Origin: Paraburkholderia panacisoli
GTDB lineage: Bacteria; Pseudomonadota; Gammaproteobacteria; Burkholderiales; Burkholderiaceae
Reading direction: 5' to 3'
Assembly (NCBI RefSeq): GCF_008369935.1
Contig: NZ_VTUZ01000019.1
Location: 1 to 64,000 of the forward strand
DNA: 64,000 nt
Below the pieces are notes generated by a model. That model saw only the letters and a program-made list of their open reading frames with translations, made no database searches and was not told the origin of the DNA. A program made the translations under genes and the position numbers. The number at the start of each line of letters is the position of its first letter. Positions within the stretch are counted from its first letter, which is position 1. Positions 56,846-64,000 of this stretch are shown in pieces.

Positions 56846-56970
56846 TGTTCGCTCCGTTTCGATTAGATCCGATTCAATTCAATTCGATGAAAGTGCTGCG
56901 AGCCCGGAAGCCGCGCCGCGCGCATTCGCGACGCGCGCCCAGCGTCCGACCGGCATGGGGACAGCGCGCG

Positions 56971-57714
56971 TCAGGCGACGCCGCCGTTGGCGCGCAGGAT
57001 CTGACCGTTGACCCAGCCCGCGTCCGCGCCGGCTAGGAACGCGACCACAGACGCGATATCGTCCGGTTGGCCGAGACGTTGCAGCGGCGGCATCTTCGCG
57101 AAGTTCTGGATCTGTTCGTCGGTCTTGCCGTCGAGGAACAGCGACGTCGCGATCGGACCCGGCGCCACCGCGTTGACGGTGATGTTGCGCCCGCGCAGTT
57201 CCTTCGCGAACACATGCGTGAACGCTTCGACCGCCGCCTTCGTCGCGTTGTAGATCGCGTAGCCCGGCATGTTCAGCGCGAGCGTGGTGCTCGAAAAATT
57301 GACGATGCGGCCGCCGTTGTTCATCCGCGCCGCGGCTTCGCGCAAGGTGTTGAAGGTGCCGCGCACGTTGATGTCGAAGGTCTGGTCGTACAGCGCGTCG
57401 CTGGTGTCGGCGAGCGGCAGGGTCTTGAGCACGCCGGCGTTGTTGATGAGCACGTCGACCTTGCCGAGTTGCTGCTCGGTGATTTCGAACATGCGGCGCA
57501 CCTCGTCGGCCTTCGACACGTCCGCCTTCACCGCGATCGCCTTCGTGCCGGCGGCGGTGAGTTCAGCGACGAGCGCATCGGCTTCGGCGGAACTGGACGC
57601 GTAGTTGATCGCGACCGCGAAGCCATCCTTCGCGAGACGTTGCGCGACCGCCGCGCCGATGCCACGGGACGCGCCGGTCACGATGGCGACTTGAGCGTTG
57701 TTGAGCGTGTTCAT
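56971..57714 (-). CDS. SDR-family oxidoreductase (FabG-like)
   Basis: A 247-residue classical SDR. TGASRGIG, NNAG, and YNATKAAVEAF (catalytic Tyr and Lys) are all present, and the C-terminal GQILRANGG is typical. It is divergent from a LysR gene 137 bases away, which is its likely regulator. Substrate unknown. Confidence 0.9.
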   Translation of the reverse strand: MNTLNNAQVAIVTGASRGIGAAVAQRLAKDGFAVAINYASSSAEADALVAELTAAGTKAIAVKADVSKADEVRRMFEITEQQLGKVDVLINNAGVLKTLPLADTSDALYDQTFDINVRGTFNTLREAAARMNNGGRIVNFSSTTLALNMPGYAIYNATKAAVEAFTHVFAKELRGRNITVNAVAPGPIATSLFLDGKTDEQIQNFAKMPPLQRLGQPDDIASVVAFLAGADAGWVNGQILRANGGVA

Positions 57715-57851
57715 GATTCGTTTCCTTCGATGTGGTGAGTGGGTGAAACGAATCTTGGACGCTTTCTCCGCATAGATAATCGGTTTAGACTTGGCATCAT
57801 CATTCCATTTACTTTAACAATGGGCGGTGCGAAGCCGCTGGGGCGCCGGCC

Positions 57852-58760
57852 ATGGATCGTTTCGAGGAAATGCGGGTTTTCGTGCGGATCGCCGAGCGGC
57901 AGAGCTTCACCCGCGCCGCCGACGACCTGCAGATTCCGCGCGCCACCGTCACCAACCTGATGAAGCGCATGGAGCAGCGGCTTGGCGCGCGGCTGCTGGA
58001 GCGCACCACGCGCACGGTGCGGCTCACGCACGACGGCGAAGCGTACTACCGCCGCTGCGTGCGGCTGATCGCCGACATGGAGGAGGCCGAGGGCTCGTTT
58101 TCGAATCTCGCGCCGAAGGGACTGCTACGGGTGAATTTGCAGGGCACGCTGGCGCGGCACTTCGTCGTGCCGGCGTTGCCGGCGTTTCTCGCGCGGTTTC
58201 CCGACATCGAGCTGACGATCGGCGAGGACGACCGCCTCGTCGATCTGGTGCGCGAGGGGATCGACTGCGTGCTGCGCGCGGGCAATTTGCAGGATTCGTC
58301 GATGGTGGGGCGGCGCGTCGCGCTGCTGCCGCAGGTGACCGTCGCGAGTCCGGCGTATCTCGCCGCGTATGGCGAGCCGGCCGAGCCGTCGGCGTTGTCC
58401 GCGCATCGGGCGGTGAACTACGTGTCGAGCGCAACCGGCAAGCCGGTGCCGCTTGAATTCCGCATCGACGGGCGTGATACGGCGATGGTTTTGCCGTCGG
58501 TGGTGTCGGTGACGGGCGCCGATCTCTATGCGGGGTCGGCGCTCGCGGGGCTCGGCATCGTGCAGGTGCCGCAGTACCGCGTCGCGGGTGAACTGGCGGC
58601 GGGGCGACTGAAGATCATCCTTGCGGATTTTCCGCCGCCGCCGATGCCGGTTTCGGTGTTGTATCCGCAGAACCGGCAGTTGTCGTCGCGTGTGAGAGTG
58701 TTCGCGCAGTGGCTGCGGGATATATTTGAAGCGGCGGGGGAGGCGGGGCGGGGTGGGTGA
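57852..58760 (+). CDS. LysR-type transcriptional regulator divergent from SDR gene
   Basis: A 302-residue LysR protein of the CrgA-like branch. HTH segment FTRAADDLQIPRATVTNLMKRMEQRLGARLLERTTRTV (in pieces) lies at about residues 20-60 with the effector domain from about 90. Start at the ATG 57852. Most likely controls the divergent short-chain dehydrogenase. Confidence 0.9.
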   Translation: MDRFEEMRVFVRIAERQSFTRAADDLQIPRATVTNLMKRMEQRLGARLLERTTRTVRLTHDGEAYYRRCVRLIADMEEAEGSFSNLAPKGLLRVNLQGTLARHFVVPALPAFLARFPDIELTIGEDDRLVDLVREGIDCVLRAGNLQDSSMVGRRVALLPQVTVASPAYLAAYGEPAEPSALSAHRAVNYVSSATGKPVPLEFRIDGRDTAMVLPSVVSVTGADLYAGSALAGLGIVQVPQYRVAGELAAGRLKIILADFPPPPMPVSVLYPQNRQLSSRVRVFAQWLRDIFEAAGEAGRGG

Positions 58761-58912
58761 ATGGGCGGGCTGAGGGGTGCGTTTCAGCGCATCGGTGGCG
58801 GCCGCCAGACCGCTGGTTTCGAACACCAGCGCGTTGTAGCCGAGCACTTCCAGATGACTAGCTCCCCTTTGCCGTACCATCCTTACGTCGAACTCGTTCG
58901 AAGGAATGGAAC

Positions 58913-59836
58913 ATGTTGTCGGAAGACGAACTGGCTTTGCTCGACGCGATTCGCGAGACCGGCAGTCTGTCGCGAGCGGCGGCGCGCCTGGGCAAGGCGC
59001 CGTCCACGGTTTCGCATGCGGCGCGACAACTCGAAACGCGCTTCGACGCGCTGCTGTTCGACCGGCGCCGCTACCGTCTGCAACTGACGCCCGCCGGCCA
59101 GCTTCTCGCCGACGAAGCCGCGCGTCTGATGCTGGACATGGCGCGCATGACGCAGCGCGTGCGGCAAATCGCGAGCGGCTGGGAAGACCGGCTGTGGGTG
59201 GTCACGGACGAGATCCTCGAATTCGAATTGCTGATGCCCGTGGTGCGCGCATTCGATGCGCTGAACTCCGGCGTCAAGCTGCGCTTCACGCACGAAGTGT
59301 TGAGCGGCACGTGGGAGGCGCTGCGCGACGGCCGCGCGGATCTGATCGTCGGCGCGACCAATGAGCCGCCGGCGATTCCCGGCCTGCGCTGGTTCGAACT
59401 CGGCGTGATGGACTGGGTGTTCGCGGTGTCGCCGCGTCATCCGTTGGCGGCCGTCGAAGGACCGCTCGGCCGCGAGCGGATACTTGAGCATCGCGCGGTG
59501 GTGGTGGCCGATTCGTCGCGTGTGACAGCGGGGCGCGCGTATGGAATGATAGGCGGACAGGCGTCGCTGGCGGTGCCGACCATGCGGGCGAAAATTCTCG
59601 CGCAGCGCGACGGGCTGGGTGTCGGATGGCTGCCGCGCCAGCGGGTGGCGTCGCTGCTGAAGAAGGGCGAACTGATCGGGAAGGCGACCGCCGATCCGCG
59701 CGAACCGAACGTGTTGTATGTCGCGTGGCGCGGCGATCATGAGGGACGCGCGTTGCAATGGTGGCTCGAACAGTTGCGGCAGCCGCGCCTTGCGAAACGC
59801 CTCGTGCGCGGCGTCGATCTCGAGATCGGCGGTTAA
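58913..59836 (+). CDS. LysR-type transcriptional regulator
   Basis: A 307-residue LysR protein. HTH at about 18-60 (LSRAAARLGKAPSTVSHAARQLETRF, in pieces), then a binding domain with MRAKILAQRDGLGVGWLPRQRV near the end. An aaggaatgga leader precedes the ATG. No divergent partner; target unknown. Confidence 0.9.
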   Translation: MLSEDELALLDAIRETGSLSRAAARLGKAPSTVSHAARQLETRFDALLFDRRRYRLQLTPAGQLLADEAARLMLDMARMTQRVRQIASGWEDRLWVVTDEILEFELLMPVVRAFDALNSGVKLRFTHEVLSGTWEALRDGRADLIVGATNEPPAIPGLRWFELGVMDWVFAVSPRHPLAAVEGPLGRERILEHRAVVVADSSRVTAGRAYGMIGGQASLAVPTMRAKILAQRDGLGVGWLPRQRVASLLKKGELIGKATADPREPNVLYVAWRGDHEGRALQWWLEQLRQPRLAKRLVRGVDLEIGG

Positions 59837-60043
59837 TCGGCGCATAACTGCCGGATCATCAGACGTTGGCTCACGACGGGCAATTGGCAAGCCAGCGCCG
59901 TTCGCCAATCCACGCGCGACAGCTTCTTTTCCCAGACCGTGTGCCTTCTCATGGGATCATACGCACCGTGCCGGGCGATAGCGCTATTTGCACAGCAAGC
60001 CCGAAGGAAATCTCCCTGGGCACACAATCACAGGAGCAACACG

Positions 60044-60361
60044 ATGATCGAAGGACTGGTGGGCGGACGTTTATATGGCGAGGCGCAGATTCGCACGGGG
60101 CAGAACGGCAGGCGCTTCGTGACCTGCAAGGTGCGGGCGGCCACCAACGACGGCGACACGATCTTCGTCAACGTGATCGCGTTCGACGACGACGTGCAAA
60201 CCGCGCTGCTCGCGTTGAGCGACGCCGACAGCGTCGCGCTGAGCGGCACCCTGACGCCCAAGGTCTGGACGGACAAGAATGGCCTGGTCAAACCGGCCGT
60301 GGACATGATCGCCCACAAGCTGCTAACGGCCTACGACGGCCGCCGCGATGAAGGTGAATGA
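60044..60361 (+). CDS. short single-stranded-DNA-binding-like protein
   Basis: A 105-residue OB-fold protein with the SSB-like core GRLYGEAQIRTGQNGRRFVTCKVRAATNDG (in pieces), FVNVIAFDDDVQ and VALSGTLTPKVWTDKNG. It lacks the Gly/Gln-rich linker and the acidic D-x-I-P-F tip that recruits partner proteins, so it is shorter than housekeeping SSB (about 170-180 residues). Start at the ATG 60044 with caggag upstream. Its 3' end overlaps the convergent LysR gene by 31 bases. Confidence 0.8.
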   Translation: MIEGLVGGRLYGEAQIRTGQNGRRFVTCKVRAATNDGDTIFVNVIAFDDDVQTALLALSDADSVALSGTLTPKVWTDKNGLVKPAVDMIAHKLLTAYDGRRDEGE

Positions 60362-61275
60362 GGCGAATGAGCCGACGGAGAAGTTTTCGCGGACTTGCCG
60401 CCAACCTCGTTCAGATACTCGACGAATCGATCGGCGACCGGCTCCGCGTCGCCGCTCCTGCGCAACAGCAGCACTTGAGATAGCAGCGTCTCGCCGCGCA
60501 ACGGCAGAAAGCAGACCCGCGGGTCCTGCACCTGCCGCAACGTATACGGCACCAGCGCGACCCCCATCCCGAAGCCGACCATCGTAACGACGGTCTGCCA
60601 CAACCGCGCCTCATGCCGGATCAACGGACTGAAGCCCGCGCTCACGCACTGCGCGATGATCAGATCGTGATAATGCGGTGACACGGTGCGCGGAAACAGA
60701 ATGAACGGCTCTTGCGCGAGCGCGCGCAGATCGACGCGGCGTTTGCGCGCGAGCGGATGATCGACCGGCAGACAGCACAGGAACGGCTCGGAAAACACCG
60801 GCGTGGAAATCACGTCGGACGCGAAATTGCCCCAATGCGCGCAGCCCATGTCGATCTGCATCCGCTGGATCGCATGCACCTGCTCGCTGGTGTTCATCTC
60901 CTTGAGCACGATTTCGACGCCCGGATAGTCGGCCTCGAAGCGGCTCACCGCCTGCGGCATCCCACGGTACAGCATCGAATTCACGAAGCCGATCCGCAAG
61001 CGGCCGGCGAGGCCATGCGCCGAGCGGACCGTGATGCGCTCGGCTTCGGCCGCCTGCAACAACAAACGCCGCGCCTCGCCGAGCAACACCTGGCCGGCGT
61101 TGGTCAGCGCGACCGACTTGTTGGTGCGCGCGAGCAACTGCACGCCGAGCTGTTCCTCGAACTTGCGGATGTCGAAGCTCAAGGCCGGCTGCGAAATGAA
61201 CAGCCGCTTGGCCGCGCGGCCGAAATGCAGCTCCTCGGCGACCGCCACGAAATAGCGCAATTGCTTCAGGTCCAC
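60331..61275 (-). CDS. LysR-type transcriptional regulator (CatR/BenM-like)
   Basis: A 314-residue LysR protein starting VDLKQLRYFVAVAEELHFGRAAKRL with the HTH at about 15-60 and a domain typical of the CatR/BenM branch. The GTG at 61275 is chosen because a ggaga site sits 5 bases upstream; a GTG four codons earlier is also possible. It lies upstream of, and divergent from, the acyl-CoA dehydrogenase operon, with the repeat array in between, and is its probable regulator. The Ser/Pro-rich tail overlaps the SSB-like gene. Confidence 0.88.
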   Translation of the reverse strand: MDLKQLRYFVAVAEELHFGRAAKRLFISQPALSFDIRKFEEQLGVQLLARTNKSVALTNAGQVLLGEARRLLLQAAEAERITVRSAHGLAGRLRIGFVNSMLYRGMPQAVSRFEADYPGVEIVLKEMNTSEQVHAIQRMQIDMGCAHWGNFASDVISTPVFSEPFLCCLPVDHPLARKRRVDLRALAQEPFILFPRTVSPHYHDLIIAQCVSAGFSPLIRHEARLWQTVVTMVGFGMGVALVPYTLRQVQDPRVCFLPLRGETLLSQVLLLRRSGDAEPVADRFVEYLNEVGGKSAKTSPSAHSPHSPSSRRPS

Positions 61276-61387
61276 GCCAGTCTCCACTCTTTTAACGATA
61301 AGCCACGTCTATCGTACCGGATATAAGTTGTATTAGACGATTATCGAAGCCGCTTCTATGCTCTTTCCACAACGCAACTACCTTGCG

Positions 61388-61590
61388 TGGGACCAGAGTA
61401 AGTGCTTTGCGCCAACGCTGGTCGACCGCGATGAATTGCATGGGACCAGAGTAAGGCGCTAAAGCGCCAACGCTGGTCGACCGCAAAAAAATGCATGGGA
61501 CCAGAGTAGGCGCTAAAGCGCCAACGCTGGTCGACCGCAATAAATTGCATGGGACCTGAGTAAGGCGCTGAAGCGCCAACTCTGGTCGAC
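61388..61590 (+). repeat. four tandem copies of a 53-55-base hairpin-forming repeat
   Basis: Units begin at 61388, 61441, 61496 and 61550 (the last is cut short at 61590). Each starts tgggacc and includes gaccag ... ctggtcgacc as an outer inverted repeat with an inner ggcgct-aa-agcgcc stem; the first unit's inner stem is degraded (gtgctttgcgcc) and the last has compensating-looking changes (gacctgag ... ctctggtc). The array ends 11 bases before the acyl-CoA dehydrogenase ATG, so the hairpins would lie in its 5' leader. Confidence 0.9.
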
Positions 61591-61601
61591 AGGAGACAAG
61601 C

Positions 61602-63356
61602 ATGAGCGACAACACCGCGCAGCCGGCACACGGCTCGTCCAATATTCCCGATAGCAGGGGCATCAACTTCTTCACGAGCGATCCGGACTTCGCGCGCCTC
61701 ATCAGGCTGCATCTCGGCGACGCGCTGTATCGCGAGCTGGAAAGCCAGCTCGTTGCGCTGGGCCGGCGCGCGTCCGACGAACTCGACGCATGGGCGCTGT
61801 CCGCCGACAAGAACCCACCGCAGCTGCGCCATCGCACGCGGCGCGGCGAAGCGCTGCAAAGCATCGACAAGCATCCCGACTACGTCGCGCTGGAACGCGT
61901 CGCTTACGCCGAGCTGGGTCTCGCGTCGATGAGCCACGACACCCGCAACGGCAAGACACCGCCACCGCCGCTCGTCAAATATGCGCTGACCTTCCTGTTC
62001 GTGCAGGCCGAATTCGGCCTGTGCTGCCCCGTCAGCATGACCGATTCGCTCACGCGCACGCTGCGCAAGTTCGGCGCGCCGGAACTGGTCGCGCGTTTCC
62101 TGCCGATGCTGGCCTCGCGCGATTTCGACACGCTGTTCCAGGGCGCGATGTTCATGACCGAACAGGCGGCCGGCTCCGACGTCGCCCGCATCGCCACGCG
62201 CGCGGCGCGTGAAACCGACGCGGCGTGGCGTCTGTACGGCGACAAATGGTTCTGCTCGAACGCCGACGCCGATCTCGCGATGGTGCTCGCGCGTGCCGAC
62301 GACGCGCCGCCCGGCATCAACGGCCTCGGCCTGTTCCTGCTGCCGAAGACGCTGCCCGACGGCTCGCGCAACAGCTACCGGATCGTGCGTCTGAAGGACA
62401 AGCTCGGCAGCCGCTCGATGGCGAGCGGCGAGATCGTGCTCGAAGGCGCGCAGGCCTATCTGATCGGCGAAGTGGGGCGCGGCTTTCACCAGATGGCCGA
62501 CATGATCAACATGTCGCGGCTGTCGAACGGCGTGCGCGCGGCCGGTTTGATGCGCCGCGCGCTGACGGAGGCGCTGCACATCGCGCGCAATCGCGAGGCG
62601 TTCGGCCGCAAGCTGATCGACATGCCGCTGATGCAGCGGCAATTGCTGAAGATGATGCTGCCCGCCGAACAGGCGCGCTCGATTTTCATGCGGATCGCGC
62701 TGCTGCTCCCGCACGCCGACGCCGGCGACCTTCAGGCGGCGAAGTGCGTGCGCATCCTCACGCCGCTGATCAAGTTCCGCGCGTGCCGCGACGCGCGCCG
62801 CGTGACCGGCGACGCGATGGAAGTGCGCGGCGGCACCGGCTATATCGAGGAATGGAGCGACGCGCGGCTCGTGCGCGACGCGCATCTCGGCTCGATCTGG
62901 GAAGGCACCAGCAACATCGTTGCGCTCGACATCGCGCGGGCGGCCAAACGCGACGGCGCGCTCGAACCATTGCGCAACTATTTGCAGGATCTGCTCGGCG
63001 CGGCCGGCCTGCCCGCGGCCAGCCTCGCGTTGCTGCGCTCGACCTTGACGCGTGCTTGCGACGCGCTCGCGCGCGTCGCCGATTCCGGTCGCGACGAATG
63101 GGTCCGGCAGGCCGGCTCGGCGCTGTATCACGCGAGCACGGCCGTGCTGATGGCTTGCGAAGGCGTGCAACTCGCACCAGATTACCGACGGCTCGCGCTG
63201 GCGCATCTGGTGGTGCGCCACAAGCTGATGCCGTCCGATCCGCTCGATTTGCACACGGTGCCTGACGACATCGCAGTGATCGATGCGCTGGTCGATGGCC
63301 GCGAGGTCACGCTCGACGAGGCGCTGCAGCTGCTGCCGGCAGGGGGCGAACAATGA
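61602..63356 (+). CDS. acyl-CoA dehydrogenase (long, AidB/ACAD11-like)
   Basis: A 584-residue FAD-dependent acyl-CoA dehydrogenase, longer than the 380-residue core enzymes because of N- and C-terminal extensions. Motifs: MTEQAAGSDVAR in the middle domain, KWFCSNADADLAMVLAR, and GGTGYIEEWSDARLVRDAHLGSIWEGTSNI (in pieces) with the catalytic Glu region in GYIEEW. The substrate chain is unknown. The start is set by aggagacaagc. Its TGA overlaps the ATG of the CoA-transferase gene, so they are coupled. Confidence 0.9.
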   Translation: MSDNTAQPAHGSSNIPDSRGINFFTSDPDFARLIRLHLGDALYRELESQLVALGRRASDELDAWALSADKNPPQLRHRTRRGEALQSIDKHPDYVALERVAYAELGLASMSHDTRNGKTPPPPLVKYALTFLFVQAEFGLCCPVSMTDSLTRTLRKFGAPELVARFLPMLASRDFDTLFQGAMFMTEQAAGSDVARIATRAARETDAAWRLYGDKWFCSNADADLAMVLARADDAPPGINGLGLFLLPKTLPDGSRNSYRIVRLKDKLGSRSMASGEIVLEGAQAYLIGEVGRGFHQMADMINMSRLSNGVRAAGLMRRALTEALHIARNREAFGRKLIDMPLMQRQLLKMMLPAEQARSIFMRIALLLPHADAGDLQAAKCVRILTPLIKFRACRDARRVTGDAMEVRGGTGYIEEWSDARLVRDAHLGSIWEGTSNIVALDIARAAKRDGALEPLRNYLQDLLGAAGLPAASLALLRSTLTRACDALARVADSGRDEWVRQAGSALYHASTAVLMACEGVQLAPDYRRLALAHLVVRHKLMPSDPLDLHTVPDDIAVIDALVDGREVTLDEALQLLPAGGEQ

Positions 63357-64000
63357 CCGCATCCGTGAACCGGACCGCCGGCCACGCCGCAGGCGCGCTG
63401 CATGGCATCAAGGTGATCGACCTGAGCCGCGTGCTCGGCGGTCCGTACTGCACGCAGGCGCTCGCCGATCACGGTGCCCAGGTGATCAAGCTCGAACCGC
63501 CCGACGGCGACGAAACGCGCGGCTGGGGCCCGCCGTTCTACGGCGACACCGCGTGGTACTTCGCGGGCGTGAACCGCAACAAACAGGGCATCGCAGTCGA
63601 TCTGTCGCGCGACGAAGGCCGCGCGATCCTGTGGAAGCTGCTCGAAGACGCCGACGTGCTGGTCGAAAACTTCAAGCCCGGCACGCTGGCCCGCTGGGGC
63701 ATGGACTACGAGCGCGACTTGCGCGAACGCTTTCCGAAACTGATTCACTGCGCGGTGTCGGGCTTCGGCCCCGACGGCCCGCTCGGCGGCTTGCCCGGCT
63801 ACGACGCCGCGATCCAGGCGATGACCGGCCTGATGAGCGTGAACGGCGAGCGCGACGGCCCCGCCACGCGCGTCGGCCTGCCGGTCGTCGACATGGTGAC
63901 GGGTCTGAATGCGCTCGCCGGCATTCTGCTCGCGCTTGCCGAGCGCGCGCAAAGCGGGCGCGGCCAGTCGATCGACATCGCGCTGTACGACTGCGGCGTG
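63353..64000 (+). CDS. CaiB/BaiF (class III) CoA-transferase, 5' part
   Basis: The first 216 residues of a class III CoA-transferase; the gene runs off the right edge. KVIDLSRVLGGPYCTQALADHG, VENFKPGTLARWGMDY and GLPVVDMVTG (catalytic Asp in VVD) are family marks. It would charge an acid with CoA for the preceding acyl-CoA dehydrogenase. Overlap ATGA with the upstream gene shows a true operon. Confidence 0.93.
   Translation, partial: MTASVNRTAGHAAGALHGIKVIDLSRVLGGPYCTQALADHGAQVIKLEPPDGDETRGWGPPFYGDTAWYFAGVNRNKQGIAVDLSRDEGRAILWKLLEDADVLVENFKPGTLARWGMDYERDLRERFPKLIHCAVSGFGPDGPLGGLPGYDAAIQAMTGLMSVNGERDGPATRVGLPVVDMVTGLNALAGILLALAERAQSGRGQSIDIALYDCGV

Noticed and set aside
61388..61590. CRISPR array
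   Set aside because: The units are contiguous, with no unique spacers between short repeats, and no cas genes are present.
61356..63362. 668-codon open frame opposite the acyl-CoA dehydrogenase, running through the repeat array
   Set aside because: Composition and lack of motifs mark it as a shadow; the repeated residues at its end only reflect the DNA repeats.

Overview
The window looks like a chromosome of a high-GC betaproteobacterium of the Burkholderia/Paraburkholderia group. The pointers are the 5S rRNA 3' end at base 1, a 48-residue DUF3563 protein, an FtrABCD iron importer, a short HemP, a VC_2705-type symporter beside acetyl-CoA synthetase, and a dense set of LysR regulators, short-chain dehydrogenases and MFS/DMT transporters. 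Genus-level naming is inference; no search was run.

Layout. 1-2.65 kb: end of an rRNA operon, then a wrecked imuA-imuB-dnaE2 mutasome cassette. 2.7-4.4 kb: an RmlD-like reductase, the copper chaperone CopZ and the copper sensor CueR. 4.7-15.2 kb: housekeeping and metabolic genes (DUF3563, an orphan substrate-binding protein, rlmJ, an aldo/keto reductase, 3-hydroxybutyrate dehydrogenase with a patatin, an aromatic/aspartate aminotransferase, uvrB). 15.4-27.4 kb: iron-rich region with ftrABCD, hemP, a bfd-micropeptide-tonB-exbB-exbD cluster and bfr; three Fur-box-like sites are visible, upstream of ftrA, hemP and bfd. OsmC, pirin and murI are interspersed. 27.6-36.0 kb: class I fumarase, a UPF0114 membrane protein, a DMT exporter, and an acetate module (acs, DUF4212, sodium/solute symporter).

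36.1-41.5 kb: a tRNA-Ser(GGA) gene followed by a degraded integrative element. It holds a DUF4224 head fused to an integrase tail, DUF1643, five small orphan genes, a broken DUF5131 gene and an orphan response regulator, and ends against remnants of a LysR regulator and an MFS transporter. 41.6-64 kb: accessory metabolism, including MFS transporters, LysR regulators, an amidohydrolase, an R. etli-type asparaginase, CheV, a TPR glycosyltransferase-like protein, SDRs, an SSB-like protein, and a four-copy tandem hairpin repeat lying directly in front of an acyl-CoA dehydrogenase/CoA-transferase pair.

How the genes work together: the iron genes form a plausible Fur regulon covering ferrous import (Ftr), haem uptake (HemP), TonB energisation (TonB-ExbBD) and iron storage and release (Bfr, Bfd). 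Acs with DUF4212 and the symporter forms an acetate uptake and activation unit. The observations I rate highest are the tandem hairpin array, the symporter with an EF-hand loop and coiled coil, the 20-residue membrane micropeptide inside the tonB cluster, and the two decaying loci (mutasome and tRNA-Ser element). I did not see an obvious complete new defence or mobile system.
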